A stretch of 64,000 bases of DNA from WTGA01 sp965231865 (GCA_965231865.1 CBDDOJ010000002.1:1674001-1738000); one strand, 5' to 3'; shown: positions 1 through 9,231, counted from the stretch's first letter. Program-made: numbers and translations. Notes: a model not told the origin generated them from the sequence alone.

Positions 1-1371
1 CACCTCAAACGCTATACCACACTGGGGATGGCGACGGATGGTGGCAAGGTGGGCAATATCCTTGGACTCGCGCTCATGGCCGATGCGCTGGGAAAGGAAA
101 TCCCTGAAGTGGGCACCACCACTTTCAGGCCGCCCTACACGCCGGTTTCCATTGGGGCCCTGCGCGGGCGCAATGTCGACGAACATTTTCGACCGCTTCG
201 CCGAACACCGATGCACAACTGGAACCTGGAGCACGGAGCAACCATGACCATGGCGGGCCTCTGGCACCGCCCGTGGTATTTCGCCCGGTCAGGAGAAGGG
301 CTCAGCGAGGCCTATGTCCGGGAAACCGAAACGACCCGTGAATCGGTGGGGTTGTGCGATGTAACCTCACTCGGCAAGATTGCGATCCAGGGGCCGGACG
401 CGACTGAATTCCTGAATCGGATTTACACCAATCCCTTTGCGAAACTGCCCATTGGCAAGGCCCGGTATGGCATCATGTTGCGGGATGACGGATTTGTCAT
501 GGATGACGGCACCACATGGCGGTTGTCGGAGACCGACTATTTCATGACCACCACCACGGCCCATGCCGCCAAGGTGATGGCCTGGATTGAGGAACTGCTC
601 CAGACACGCTGGCAGGATTTGAAAGTGGCGGTGACCTCGGTTTCCGAGCAGTGGGCGGGGAGCGCGGTGGCCGGACCCCGGTCGAGAGCGGTCCTTGCTG
701 CCTGCGTTGAAGATCCTTCGGTGATGGAAAATGAGGTTTTTCCGTTTATGGGGGTGATTGAATCGGCGCTCAAAGGCGGTATCCCCTGCCGGATTGCGAG
801 AATCAGTTTCTCCGGCGAAATGGCCTTTGAAGTGTATGTCCCGTCGGATTATGGACCGGCCATGATGGATTTGCTTTGGAAGCAGGCCGGATCCGTGGGG
901 GGCTGCCTGTATGGACTGGAAGCTCTGGGGGCCATGCGCATAGAAAAGGGCCACGTGACAGGTGCCGAGCTGGATGGTCGGGTCAGCATCGATGATGCCG
1001 GTCTTGGCAAGATGGCACCTCCCAATAAATCCTTTATTGGCAGTGTGTTACGCAATCGACCTGAACTGTTGCGTGAAGACCGGCCGCGCCTGGTCGGAAT
1101 CAAGCCCAGGAATCCCGGTGAAACATTCAATGCGGGCTCCATCTTGTGTGAAGCGGACAAGGTATCCGGCATGGGGGAAGGCTGGATTACCGCGGTCACC
1201 CATTCCCCGGCCATGGGCCACTGGATCGGGCTGGGCTTTATCCATGGAGGCCATGAACCCTGGGCGGGAAAAACCCTGGTTGCGGCGGATCCGGTCAGGA
1301 AGGGCAATATTGAAGTGGAAGTGATTTCTCCGCATATGTATGACCCGGGGGGGGAGAGAATGCATGGCTGA
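1..1371 (+). CDS. soxA: Sarcosine oxidase alpha subunit (5'-truncated by window)
   Basis: Alpha subunit of tetrameric sarcosine oxidase, which demethylates N-methylglycine to glycine in the cytoplasm and passes the methyl group to tetrahydrofolate. The frame is open from base 1, where HLKRYTTLGM is the conserved SoxA segment just after the dinucleotide-binding region, so the N-terminal half lies outside the window. The visible part is mainly the C-terminal GcvT-like folate-binding fold (for example GLCDVTSLGKIAIQGPDA, ISFSGEMAFEVYVP, GAMRIEKGH). Its last eight bases overlap the next gene, the soxA-soxG arrangement of soxBDAG operons. Full SoxA is about 1000 residues, so somewhat less than half is seen. 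The related dimethylglycine oxidases share this fold, but the soxG neighbour favours SoxA. Confidence 0.93.
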   Translation, partial: HLKRYTTLGMATDGGKVGNILGLALMADALGKEIPEVGTTTFRPPYTPVSIGALRGRNVDEHFRPLRRTPMHNWNLEHGATMTMAGLWHRPWYFARSGEGLSEAYVRETETTRESVGLCDVTSLGKIAIQGPDATEFLNRIYTNPFAKLPIGKARYGIMLRDDGFVMDDGTTWRLSETDYFMTTTTAHAAKVMAWIEELLQTRWQDLKVAVTSVSEQWAGSAVAGPRSRAVLAACVEDPSVMENEVFPFMGVIESALKGGIPCRIARISFSGEMAFEVYVPSDYGPAMMDLLWKQAGSVGGCLYGLEALGAMRIEKGHVTGAELDGRVSIDDAGLGKMAPPNKSFIGSVLRNRPELLREDRPRLVGIKPRNPGETFNAGSILCEADKVSGMGEGWITAVTHSPAMGHWIGLGFIHGGHEPWAGKTLVAADPVRKGNIEVEVISPHMYDPGGERMHG

Positions 1372-1933
1372 TCGCGCGTCGGCCCTGCTGGGGCATTACC
1401 CTACCGGGAAGTCAGGAGTTCTCGGCATCAATGATGCGCCCGGGGTGACTCTGCAGGAAGTGTCCGGCCTGGTGCTGCACCAGGTATCGGCATGGCCGGA
1501 TACCCTTGACGAAGTGGGAAGAATGGCGATGGAGGCAGCAGGAGGCCAGTCGGTTCCGGGGCCCTGTCTGGCTGAAGAAGGCCGGCATGCCGCACTCCTT
1601 CGAATTGAACCTTTGAAATGGTGGATGGTCGGTGCACAGGCACCGGGTATCGTTGAAGAAAAAGGCACTACCCTGGACCTTTCCCACTCCAGGACACATA
1701 TCCGTATCACCGGCGATGAATCGGTGTCCCTGCTGAACCGGCACCTGCCGATTGACCTCAGGGAGGAGGCCTTTGCGGTGGGTTGTGTCGCTTCAACCGT
1801 GTTTCACCATGTTGGAGTGACCGTATGGCACTCCAGCAATGGATATGAGTTGTTCCTGCCCCGCGGCTTCGCCCTGTCGCTGTGGGAGCTGCTGGTGGAA
1901 ACCGCCCGGCAGTTCGGGCTGGAAGTCGTATAG
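1364..1933 (+). CDS. soxG: Sarcosine oxidase gamma subunit
   Basis: Small gamma subunit of tetrameric sarcosine oxidase, 189 residues, usual for the family. It resembles a diverged GcvT/YgfZ folate fold and has a structural role in the complex. I chose the ATG at 1364, preceded by a purine-rich run of G (1347-1356), rather than an in-frame ATG at 1340 that lies deep in soxA. Recognisable segments are LLRIEPLKWWMVG, the histidine-rich LDLSHSRTHIRITG and the NGYELFLPRGFALSLWELL end. It overlaps soxA by eight bases, so translation is probably coupled. The 281 bases downstream are GC-rich and carry no convincing gene. Confidence 0.85.
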   Translation: MADRASALLGHYPTGKSGVLGINDAPGVTLQEVSGLVLHQVSAWPDTLDEVGRMAMEAAGGQSVPGPCLAEEGRHAALLRIEPLKWWMVGAQAPGIVEEKGTTLDLSHSRTHIRITGDESVSLLNRHLPIDLREEAFAVGCVASTVFHHVGVTVWHSSNGYELFLPRGFALSLWELLVETARQFGLEVV

Positions 1934-2214
1934 GTTCCACGCCCACTGTTTCCACATGCACTTGAACTTGTTGCGCCAATTCATGCGACAACTCGCGGGA
2001 TTGCAGGTTACTCGTCGGCCTCATCAAAACTGGCTTTGCGGGTGAATGTCACCGCCCTGCCTGGGTGCCCTCTCCCGACTGATCGCAGCAAGACGTCTAT
2101 TCGCCGGAGCCAGGCGAGCAGGGGGTGAACCCGGACCAAATCAAACTCGCCGCCGGTGCCGGCCCGCACCTGCTGGGCGCTCCCGCCGCGTCCGCTGGTC
2201 GCCGCTCCTAACCG

Positions 2215-2706
2215 TCATGTATTGCTCTTTGAGATAGCACCTTCCACAAACCGGACGAAATCCTCATCATAAGCTTTTCTCCCATAAGGGCTTTTTCTCC
2301 AACAATTTAGCATGGGTGGTGCCGAATAAAACAATGACATAAGGCGTTCCAGGTCTTCTAAATCCTCTGGGGTTGTTATCGATTTATAGTGCCCCCAGTG
2401 AATCCTCATCCAACTTTGGCACAGAGTATCGACTTGTAATGCGCCATCAACACTGATGTTCATCTCTGAACCCAATATCTCATATATTGATTTTAGGTCG
2501 GATGAGATAATCCAGTTTTTACGTAGTTCAGAATTGTTTACCATGGCAAGATCGAGATCCCGTATTCCAATAGACCTTGCAGTTCGAGATGTATCCGCTG
2601 CGGCAAGTCTTGCAAATCGAACTTGAAAAGCCAGATACAGTAGGGAAATCACCAGCGCAATGACACCGATGATTTCAGAAATTGTAGCAATAGCGATCCA
2701 GTTCAT
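2215..2706 (-). CDS. Small membrane-anchored protein of unknown function
   Basis: A protein of 163 residues with one N-terminal membrane segment (about residues 5-27, rich in I, V, L, with ISLLYLAFQVR at its end) and a soluble remainder with many charged residues. Proteins with this layout, a hydrophobic start followed by LYLAFQVR and a helical body, occur widely in marine Proteobacteria without known function. The ATG at 2706 is preferred because GGAG lies about eight bases upstream; an in-frame ATG at 2724 would add MVGEIL. It stands alone between the sox operon and a repeat-rich spacer, and is more AT-rich than its neighbours, so it may be acquired. No catalytic motif is visible. Confidence 0.6.
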   Translation of the reverse strand: MNWIAIATISEIIGVIALVISLLYLAFQVRFARLAAADTSRTARSIGIRDLDLAMVNNSELRKNWIISSDLKSIYEILGSEMNISVDGALQVDTLCQSWMRIHWGHYKSITTPEDLEDLERLMSLFYSAPPMLNCWRKSPYGRKAYDEDFVRFVEGAISKSNT

Positions 2707-2768
2707 GAGTATTTCTCCAACCATTTAATGCAACGTTGTGCATCACGTTCTTCATAACTGCGCATGGC

Positions 2769-2818
2769 TGAGTATTCCGCGGAAAGTTGCTATCCCCCGA
2801 TCGGAGCGTAGCGACGCA
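2769..2818. repeat. IS21-like terminal repeat remnant, copy A
   Basis: This stretch begins TGAGTATTCCGCGGAAAGTT and ends GATCGGAGCGTAGCGACGCA. A closely similar block with the same start and end occurs at 44549-44621. The pattern TATTCC-N2-GGAAAG followed by a GGAGCG-type tail resembles the multiple terminal repeats of IS21-family insertion sequences as I remember them. No istA or istB gene is present here, so it would be a solo end or scar. The family assignment is inference. Confidence 0.5.
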
Positions 2819-2826
2819 CCTCCAGT

Positions 2827-2858
2827 AGCCTGATATGTAAACGTTTATATATCAGGCT
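2827..2858. promoter_or_regulatory. 32-bp near-perfect palindrome
   Basis: The arms AGCCTGATAT and ATATCAGGCT flank an AT-rich core (TAAACGTTTA), with one mismatched position pair. It lies between the repeat remnant and the acyl-CoA ligase, about 265 bases upstream of that start codon. It could be a dimeric regulator's operator or a structural relic of a mobile element. The rest of the 2707-3121 spacer holds no gene that I can support. Confidence 0.4.
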
Positions 2859-3121
2859 GAATAGTACCCAGATGGTGGAAGGATTTCCACTATCTGCAGA
2901 ACAGGTCAGGCAATCATCCGGCATCGCCGGATGATGCCAGCCACACTGGTTTTTTCTGTTCACAAAAAAAGTCAGTAGCAGGGCCAATAAGAGCCTGTTC
3001 TGTGAGGAGCAGGAGTGGCAATATTGGATTGTCATGAAAACGCTTGATCAGTCCATATCGTCCTGGAACGGTAGTTTCTGATACCATTTCCGGTCTATCC
3101 AAACCCTCTGTATGCGATACC

Positions 3122-4777
3122 ATGTCCGATACCCCAAAAGTGTCCGAGGCCTACGAATACCCCTTACTGGTCAGGCAACTCCTCCAGTCCTCCCTGACCT
3201 GTGCGCCCGAGCAGGAAATTGTCAGTGGCGGGCGCAAGCGTTATACCTACCTGGAATTCAACGAACGGGTGGGCAAACTGGCTGCCGGCCTGGAATCACT
3301 GGGGGTGGGCAGGGGGGATACGGTGGCCGTAATGGACTGGGACAACCATCGTTACCTGGAGTGTTTCTTCGCCGTTCCGATGATGGGCGCCGTGTTGCAT
3401 ACGATCAATATACGGCTCTCCCCGGAGCAGATTCTCTACACCATCAACCATGCGGAAGATGACATCATTCTGGTGCATGCCGATTTTGTTCCCATGCTGG
3501 ATCAAATGTCGGATCGAATAGAACGTGACCATCAACGAATACTGCTTCATGACCATGAAGGAACGCTGGGTCTGCCCCATGGATACGCGGCCGATTACGA
3601 AACCCTGTTGGCGGGCACCCGGTCCACCTTTGCTTTCCAGGATTTTGACGAGAATACCCCCGCGACCACCTTTTACACCACTGGCACAACCGGGGACCCC
3701 AAGGGAGTGGTCTACACGCACCGGCAACTGGTGTTGCATACACTGGGGGTCATGGCCGGGGTTTCCGCGGCTTCGGGGAATAACCGGTTCCACAAGGGAG
3801 ATGTATACATGCCGATGACTCCCCTGTTCCATGTTCATGGCTGGGGGTTTCCCTATGTGGCGACCCTCGCAGGGGTAAAACAGGTCTATCCGGGTCGTTA
3901 CGACCCTGCAAAGCTGTTGTCGTTTATCGGGGAGGAAGGGGTGACCTTCTCACATTGTGTGCCCACGATTCTGCAGAAGCTCCTGAGTGAAGCGGAAACG
4001 GGTCAACATGACCTGTCCGGATTGAAGATTGTCATCGGCGGTTCTTCCCTGTCCCTGGGCCTGGCAAAAACTGCCATGGAGTGGGGGATCGAAATTTTTG
4101 CAGCCTATGGGTTGTCCGAAACCTGTCCCTTTATGACCATCGCAGATTTGACGGACCCGGGAGGAGAATGGGGGTCTGAGGAGAATCTCGTTCGAAGACG
4201 CAAGCCAGGCAAGCCGGCGCCATTGGTGGAAGTCCGGATCGTGGACGAAGAGATGAATGATATTCCCAGGGACGGAAAGTCCACCGGTGAGATCGTCACA
4301 CGGTCTCCCTGGTTGACCCAGCGCTATGTCAAGGACCCCGTTGCATCCGGGATGCTGTGGCGGGGAGGATACCTGCATACCGGGGATGTTGGTTTCATGG
4401 ATGAGTCGGGGTCCCTGCAGATCACCGACCGAATCAAGGATGTCATCAAGTCTGGCGGGGAGTGGGTCTCGTCCCTGGAACTGGAAAACACGGTCTCCCG
4501 GTGCGAGGGGGTAACCGAGGTGGCCGCGATCGGAATCCCCGACGAGACCTGGGGAGAACGGCCGATGCTGATCATCGTAAGGGAGTCCGGGTCGACGATC
4601 GGCCCCCGGCAGATCCAGGAGGCGCTCCGCAAGGATGTGGAGTCCGGGGTGTTGCCCGGATGGGCCATCCCGGAACGCATTGAATTCGTTTTCGGCATTG
4701 AAAAGACCAGCGTGGGGAAACTCGATAAAAAACGGTTGCGGGCAAGATATTCGGGTTCACAAGCGGGGAAAAGCTGA
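3122..4777 (+). CDS. AMP-forming acyl-CoA ligase
   Basis: Adenylate-forming ligase of 551 residues that activates a carboxylic acid with ATP and joins it to coenzyme A in the cytoplasm. All core motifs are visible: the phosphate loop YTTGTTGDPKGVVYTH, YGLSETCP, the hinge region GYLHTGDVGFMD, DRIKDVIKSGGEW, and the C-terminal catalytic lysine in SVGKLDKKRLR. The start is taken at the ATG at 3122 (MSDTPKVSEAYEYPLLV), because the upstream in-frame ATG at 3044 would add 26 residues unlike the family. The layout resembles medium/long-chain ligases and the methylmercaptopropionyl-CoA ligase DmdB; substrate cannot be read from sequence. It is monocistronic and convergent with the next gene. Confidence 0.88.
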   Translation: MSDTPKVSEAYEYPLLVRQLLQSSLTCAPEQEIVSGGRKRYTYLEFNERVGKLAAGLESLGVGRGDTVAVMDWDNHRYLECFFAVPMMGAVLHTINIRLSPEQILYTINHAEDDIILVHADFVPMLDQMSDRIERDHQRILLHDHEGTLGLPHGYAADYETLLAGTRSTFAFQDFDENTPATTFYTTGTTGDPKGVVYTHRQLVLHTLGVMAGVSAASGNNRFHKGDVYMPMTPLFHVHGWGFPYVATLAGVKQVYPGRYDPAKLLSFIGEEGVTFSHCVPTILQKLLSEAETGQHDLSGLKIVIGGSSLSLGLAKTAMEWGIEIFAAYGLSETCPFMTIADLTDPGGEWGSEENLVRRRKPGKPAPLVEVRIVDEEMNDIPRDGKSTGEIVTRSPWLTQRYVKDPVASGMLWRGGYLHTGDVGFMDESGSLQITDRIKDVIKSGGEWVSSLELENTVSRCEGVTEVAAIGIPDETWGERPMLIIVRESGSTIGPRQIQEALRKDVESGVLPGWAIPERIEFVFGIEKTSVGKLDKKRLRARYSGSQAGKS

Positions 4778-4832
4778 AATCGGGTCCAGGCCTGCAGGAA
4801 AAGCATGGGCCCGGCCGGAAACGGTTCTGCAC

Positions 4833-5525
4833 TTATTGCCGTCTGGCGGCCAGGCTCAAAAACAGGGCGGCAGCGATGCCGGATACTCCGAATATCATGC
4901 ACATCACCATGATCTGATATCGTACGGCGATGAGGGGGGAAACGCCGGACAGGATCTGTCCGGTCATCATTCCCGGCAGGGAAACCAGGCCAACCGCGAA
5001 CAGCGAATTTACCGTGGGTACCAAGGCCACGTTGAAGGCCGCCAGTTTGGCCTGGTTGACCGGAACCGTCTGTTCGAGCTCTGCATAAAACCGTTCCGCC
5101 GCGATACTGACGCTGTTCATGGCGGACGAGAAAATCATTCCTGCCAGCGGGATCAGGTAATGCGGTGTGAACCAGGGGGACAGGCCCAGCACCCCCTGGG
5201 TGATCAGGAACAGTACAAACAGGCCGCTGACGGAAACAGCGATCAAGGCAAATTTGAGCAATTCCCTTCTTTTTTCGGCAATGGGTCGCAGGGAAATCCA
5301 ACTGGATGCGAGGATCATGACAGCCAGGATGCCGATGATCAGCCCGGCACTTTCGCTTTGAAAAATAAAGGTGAGCAAATAGCCAATGACCATTAACTGG
5401 AACAACATCCGCCCCAGCGCATACAGGACTGTATGTGACTTCAGGGACCAGGCCAACTGAATGCCGACCACGGCCAGTGCCGGGACAAACGCGACTAAAA
5501 GATTGGAGATGGGAATGGTTTGCAT
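4833..5525 (-). CDS. fetB: FetB/UPF0014-family ABC permease (orphan)
   Basis: Integral inner-membrane permease of the FetB (YbbM, UPF0014) family, which with the ATPase FetA exports iron in E. coli. It has 230 residues and about seven hydrophobic segments. The family signature is clear in SPWFTPHYLIPLAGM, AMNSVSIAAERF and the loop LVPTVNSLFAVGLVSLPGMM. The usual partner ATPase is not adjacent: the neighbours are a convergent ligase and a glutathione transferase. Iron export is therefore inferred from family alone, and the ATPase must be encoded elsewhere or the protein works with another one. About 250 bases upstream separate it from the next gene; they contain a direct repeat CCGGACCGGG (5550 and 5565). 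Confidence 0.8.
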   Translation of the reverse strand: MQTIPISNLLVAFVPALAVVGIQLAWSLKSHTVLYALGRMLFQLMVIGYLLTFIFQSESAGLIIGILAVMILASSWISLRPIAEKRRELLKFALIAVSVSGLFVLFLITQGVLGLSPWFTPHYLIPLAGMIFSSAMNSVSIAAERFYAELEQTVPVNQAKLAAFNVALVPTVNSLFAVGLVSLPGMMTGQILSGVSPLIAVRYQIMVMCMIFGVSGIAAALFLSLAARRQ

Positions 5526-5777
5526 GGAGGATCTCCCGGATAATGGAAACCGGACCGGGCACTTCCGGACCGGGTCATGGATGCACTTGGAATGCCAGCA
5601 CCTGGCAAAGTATGGGTCAAAACAGAACTTGCGAACACCCCGTCACCGTGGTGGCATGAAACTACCGGCTTCATGTGAGAGGTTCCAGGCGTGTTGCACC
5701 AGGACGGCAGGGTCCGGGACGGCCTCAGGGCGGCACGCGGGTTTTGCGAACAGGAATGGCACCATCCGGATCAACGG

Positions 5778-6404
5778 TTAAAATGGCCACGGTTCATGAT
5801 CAACCGCCACCCGCCGCCACAGGTCAGAGTTTTTGATGGCATCCATCCACCGCTGCAGATGCGGATAGGTGGTTGCAAACCAATCGGCTTCTATTCGTGA
5901 GAATCCATCGATGAATGGAAAAACGGCAATATCGGCGACCGACCGGGTTTCACCGTCCAGGAAGGGAGATTTTTCCAGGCGTTTTTCAAGAGGGGTGATC
6001 GCGGCTTCCGCCCGGGTACGGTTCTCCATCCTTGACCGGCCAGGGTCCCGATCTGCATACTGGTAATAGTATGCCGGACCGGCAAACCCGTTGTCATTGC
6101 GGTCCACCAGCTGGCAGGCAAGGTCGTATGATTTGCCTGCCATCCCGACCCAGTTTTCCGGGTCGTTCTGTTCCAGTGCCCACTGCATGATGCTCCAGCT
6201 TTCATCTATGACCGCACCGTGTTCGAACACCATGACCGGAACCGTTCCCTTGGGTGAAGCGGCCAGCATGGATGGCGGCTTGTTGTCGAACCGGATTTCC
6301 CGGTGTTCGACCTCAATTTGGCAGTAGTGCAGGGTCAGTCGTGCCCTCATCGCAAAGGGGCAGGAGTCGTTGGAGTACAAGGCGGGAGGGCGGGGGTCGG
6401 GCAT
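5778..6404 (-). CDS. Glutathione S-transferase family protein
   Basis: A 208-residue cytosolic glutathione transferase-like protein. The N-terminal thioredoxin-like domain carries SNDSCPFAMRARL, where the Ser/Cys-Pro turn sits in place of the usual catalytic residue, and ASPKGTVPVM with the cis-proline of the glutathione site; the alpha-helical C-terminal domain follows (FLDGETRSVADIAVFPFI). The ATG at 6404 gives a normal family length; the frame extends further upstream but those residues look like noise. It is divergent from mmsA with a 180-base spacer. Likely roles are conjugation, dehalogenation or thiol reduction, not distinguishable here. Confidence 0.82.
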   Translation of the reverse strand: MPDPRPPALYSNDSCPFAMRARLTLHYCQIEVEHREIRFDNKPPSMLAASPKGTVPVMVFEHGAVIDESWSIMQWALEQNDPENWVGMAGKSYDLACQLVDRNDNGFAGPAYYYQYADRDPGRSRMENRTRAEAAITPLEKRLEKSPFLDGETRSVADIAVFPFIDGFSRIEADWFATTYPHLQRWMDAIKNSDLWRRVAVDHEPWPF

Positions 6405-6585
6405 ATTCCTTTGATGTTGTCGAGAACAGACCGAATAGTATAGTGTCCGTCCGCAAACATCCACCGCAGCGGGGACGGAAGATATCCCGGTCCCCCTGCG
6501 GTTCGCGGGGCATTGGAAAACGCTTGGAGATGGACTATAGTTGCGACGACATTCTGCAAGAATCACACGGTAACGGGGGAGATTG

Positions 6586-8139
6586 ATGAACCAGACAAAC
6601 CAGGCAAACCAGGCAACCCATGAAGCGGGAAACGAAGTGGAGGTGCTTCACCACTATGTAAACGGCCGGAAGGTTTTTGGGTCAGGAGGGCGTTTCGGGG
6701 CGGTGTACGATCCGGCTTTGGGAGTGGTTGCGAAGCGGGTTCCGCTGGCGGGCCGTGAGGAAGTGGGCCGGGCGGTGGCTGCGGCGCATGCGGCATTTCC
6801 GGGGTGGTCGTCGACGCCTGCGGGGAAGCGTTCGCAGGTAATGTTTTCGTTCCGGGAGTTGATCCGGTCGCACATGGAGGAGTTGTCGGAGCTGGTTTCG
6901 TGCGAGCACGGCAAGACCCGGGAGGATGCGACGGGGTCGATCACCCGGGGTCTGGAGGTGGTGGAATACGCCTGCGGGATCTCGGAGTTGCTGAAGGGGG
7001 AGTATTCGGCCTCGGTGGCTGGCGGGGTGGATTCATGGAGTCTGCGCCAGCCCCTTGGGGTGTGTGCGGGGATCACGCCGTTCAATTTTCCGGCGATGGT
7101 ACCGATGTGGATGTTTCCGCTGGCGATTGCCTGCGGGAACACGTTTGTGCTGAAGCCGTCGGAGCGGGACCCGTCGTGTCCGTTGCGTCTGGCGGAGCTG
7201 ATGCGGGAGGCGGGTTTGCCGGAGGGGGTGTTGAATGTTGTGAACGGAGACCGGGAGGCGGTGGATGCGCTGCTGGAGGATGAACGGGTGCAGGCGGTGA
7301 GTTTTGTGGGGTCGACGGCGGTGGGGGAATACATATACCGGACGGGGACGGCCCACAACAAGCGGGTGCAGGCGCTGTGCGGAGCGAAGAACCACCTGGT
7401 TGCGATGCCGGATGCGGACATGGACCAGGTATCGGATGCGGTGCTGGGAGCGGCGTACGGATCGGCGGGGGAGCGTTGCATGGCGGTATCGGTGGTGGTT
7501 TCGGTGGGAGATGGTCCGGCGGACGCATTGCTGGAACGGCTGCTGCCGCGGCTGGATGCGTTGCGGGTAGGTTCGCATACGGGTTTGGAGACGGAGATGG
7601 GCCCGGTGATCAATCCGCAGGCGAAGGCACGGATTGAGGGGTACATTGCTTCGGGAGTGGAGGAAGGCGCGGAGTTGGTCCGGGACGGCCGGGGTGTGGA
7701 GGTTCCGGGTTTTGAGGAGGGATGTTTTGTGGGTCCGACGGTATTTGACCGGGTAAAGCCGGGGATGCGGATATACACGGACGAGATTTTCGGTCCGGTA
7801 TTGAGCGTGGTCCGTGTGGGGAGTTACGAGGAGGCGGTATCGCTGGTGGATGGTCATGAGTACGGGAACGGGACGGCGATTTTCACCCGGGACGGGGATG
7901 CGGCGCGTGATTTTTGCCACCGGGTACAGATTGGCATGGTGGGTGTGAATGTACCGATTCCGGTTCCGCTGGCGTTTCACAGTTTTGGGGGATGGAAGCG
8001 TTCGCTGTTCGGGGACCATGCGATCCATGGTCCGGAGGGGGTGCATTTTTACACCCGTTTGAAGACCATCACGGCGCGATGGCCGTCCGGCATCCGTTCC
8101 GGAGCCGTGTTCAATTTCAAGGCCGGGGGAGAGCACTGA
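6586..8139 (+). CDS. mmsA: Methylmalonate-semialdehyde dehydrogenase (CoA-acylating)
   Basis: NAD-dependent, CoA-acylating aldehyde dehydrogenase that converts methylmalonate semialdehyde to propionyl-CoA, and malonate semialdehyde to acetyl-CoA, in valine, beta-alanine and inositol breakdown. The 517 residues include GITPFNFPAMVPMWMFPLAI, the NAD-binding KPSERDPSCP, FVGSTAVGEYI and the catalytic cysteine in AYGSAGERCMAVS, all hallmarks of MmsA rather than generic ALDHs. ATG at 6586 follows GGGGGA. The gene stands alone, divergent from the GST. Codon use is odd: of the 20 codons at 7261-7320, 15 end in G and none in C, unlike its neighbours, and this leaves very long spurious open frames on the other strand. 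Confidence 0.92.
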   Translation: MNQTNQANQATHEAGNEVEVLHHYVNGRKVFGSGGRFGAVYDPALGVVAKRVPLAGREEVGRAVAAAHAAFPGWSSTPAGKRSQVMFSFRELIRSHMEELSELVSCEHGKTREDATGSITRGLEVVEYACGISELLKGEYSASVAGGVDSWSLRQPLGVCAGITPFNFPAMVPMWMFPLAIACGNTFVLKPSERDPSCPLRLAELMREAGLPEGVLNVVNGDREAVDALLEDERVQAVSFVGSTAVGEYIYRTGTAHNKRVQALCGAKNHLVAMPDADMDQVSDAVLGAAYGSAGERCMAVSVVVSVGDGPADALLERLLPRLDALRVGSHTGLETEMGPVINPQAKARIEGYIASGVEEGAELVRDGRGVEVPGFEEGCFVGPTVFDRVKPGMRIYTDEIFGPVLSVVRVGSYEEAVSLVDGHEYGNGTAIFTRDGDAARDFCHRVQIGMVGVNVPIPVPLAFHSFGGWKRSLFGDHAIHGPEGVHFYTRLKTITARWPSGIRSGAVFNFKAGGEH

Positions 8140-8310
8140 CGGGGGGCGATACCCGCCTTCAGGAGAATCCCCCGCCGACCACGGAGGATTTGCAGTCGGG
8201 TGTGATGCGTCCAGCTCCTTGCCGGGGATCGGGATTCGTGTAGTCTGAAAATATCCGGCAATGGGCAGGGCGGTCATCCGCACTTCCCCCATCCCGGGAA
8301 ATGGCCCATG

Positions 8311-9192
8311 TCAGCCGGTTAGCAGTGCATACAGGCGATCCGGATAATCGGTGGTGATGGCGTCTGCCCCCCATTCAATCCATTTTTCCATGTCCTGGAG
8401 GGTATTGACGGTCCACACATTCAATTCCAGCCCCAGGTCATGGGCCCGTTCCACGTCATCCCGGGTGGTGTTGCGGTGGTCGCTGGACCACACGTGGGCT
8501 CCGAGTGCCTTCACCATGGCTGGAATCCGGTCGTTGAAATCCCCCGGGTCATGGTAATCCGTCCATGCATTCGGTTTTCCTTCAAACCCCGAATCGGTGG
8601 TGAAGCCAATTTTAAGCCCGGGAACCAGGCGTTTCACGGCAAGCGGGAGCCTCCAGTCAAAACTCTGTACGAAAGCGCGCTCGATCAGGTTCAGACGATT
8701 CAGTTCGGCTGCCACAATCCGGGAAAAGTCGGGCACGGGCGGGGTGGCTTTGGGGTCGAAGGGGGTGCTTTTCAGTTCCAGGTTAAAAATGATATCCGCC
8801 TGGAGTCTGTGAATGAGGTGGACAAATTCCTCAAGAGTGGGGATGGTCGTGCCCTCCACCGGCTGTTGGTGTCTGAAGGTGGACCAGTATTGGGTATGCG
8901 GCTTGATTCGGCCGATATCAAAAGATGCCAGTTCCTGGACGGTGAGTTCCCGTACCCGGATTTTTTCATCAATCCATCGGCCGTTCCGGTCCCGGGTCAG
9001 GCAGGGCGAGAGGGTGGAATCGTGATGGATGACCAGTTGGTCATCGGCACTGACACAGAGGTCCACCTCAATGGCATCACAACCGCATTCCACCGCCGCC
9101 TGGATGGCCACCAGGCTGTTTTCCGGGAAAAGACCCCGTGCACCCCGATGTCCATGGATGCCCGGCGTGCGTTGCGACCGGATACGGGCCAA
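8311..9192 (-). CDS. Glycerophosphodiester phosphodiesterase
   Basis: Hydrolyses glycerophosphodiesters to glycerol 3-phosphate and an alcohol, recycling phospholipid head groups. The 293-residue TIM-barrel protein has the family's catalytic histidines and metal ligands in HGHRGARGLFPENS and EVDLCVSADDQLVIHHD, then FNLELKS, and closes with VWTVN and GADAITTDYPDRL. No signal peptide is seen, so it is probably cytoplasmic like UgpQ. No ATG exists in a sensible place; the frame starts with TTG at 9192, 39 bases after dsbA, with which it is probably co-transcribed. Confidence 0.85.
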   Translation of the reverse strand: MARIRSQRTPGIHGHRGARGLFPENSLVAIQAAVECGCDAIEVDLCVSADDQLVIHHDSTLSPCLTRDRNGRWIDEKIRVRELTVQELASFDIGRIKPHTQYWSTFRHQQPVEGTTIPTLEEFVHLIHRLQADIIFNLELKSTPFDPKATPPVPDFSRIVAAELNRLNLIERAFVQSFDWRLPLAVKRLVPGLKIGFTTDSGFEGKPNAWTDYHDPGDFNDRIPAMVKALGAHVWSSDHRNTTRDDVERAHDLGLELNVWTVNTLQDMEKWIEWGADAITTDYPDRLYALLTG

Positions 9193-9231
9193 TGGAGAGG
9201 TTTGGGCAATACAGGGCGAATGGCCGCGGCC

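Noticed and set aside
1934..2214. A possible gene remnant after soxG (for example a frame reading GEQGVNPDQIKLAAGAGPH)
   Set aside because: Short, without a start or recognisable family, in a GC-rich stretch where open frames arise by chance.
4324..5562. 412-codon minus-strand frame across the acyl-CoA ligase end and fetB
   Set aside because: It is a shadow of two well-recognised genes in other frames and has no coherent domain.
6654..8292. Long open frames antisense to mmsA (up to 419 codons)
   Set aside because: Products are rich in R, P, S, H and T with no family features; they follow from the extreme G bias of mmsA third positions.
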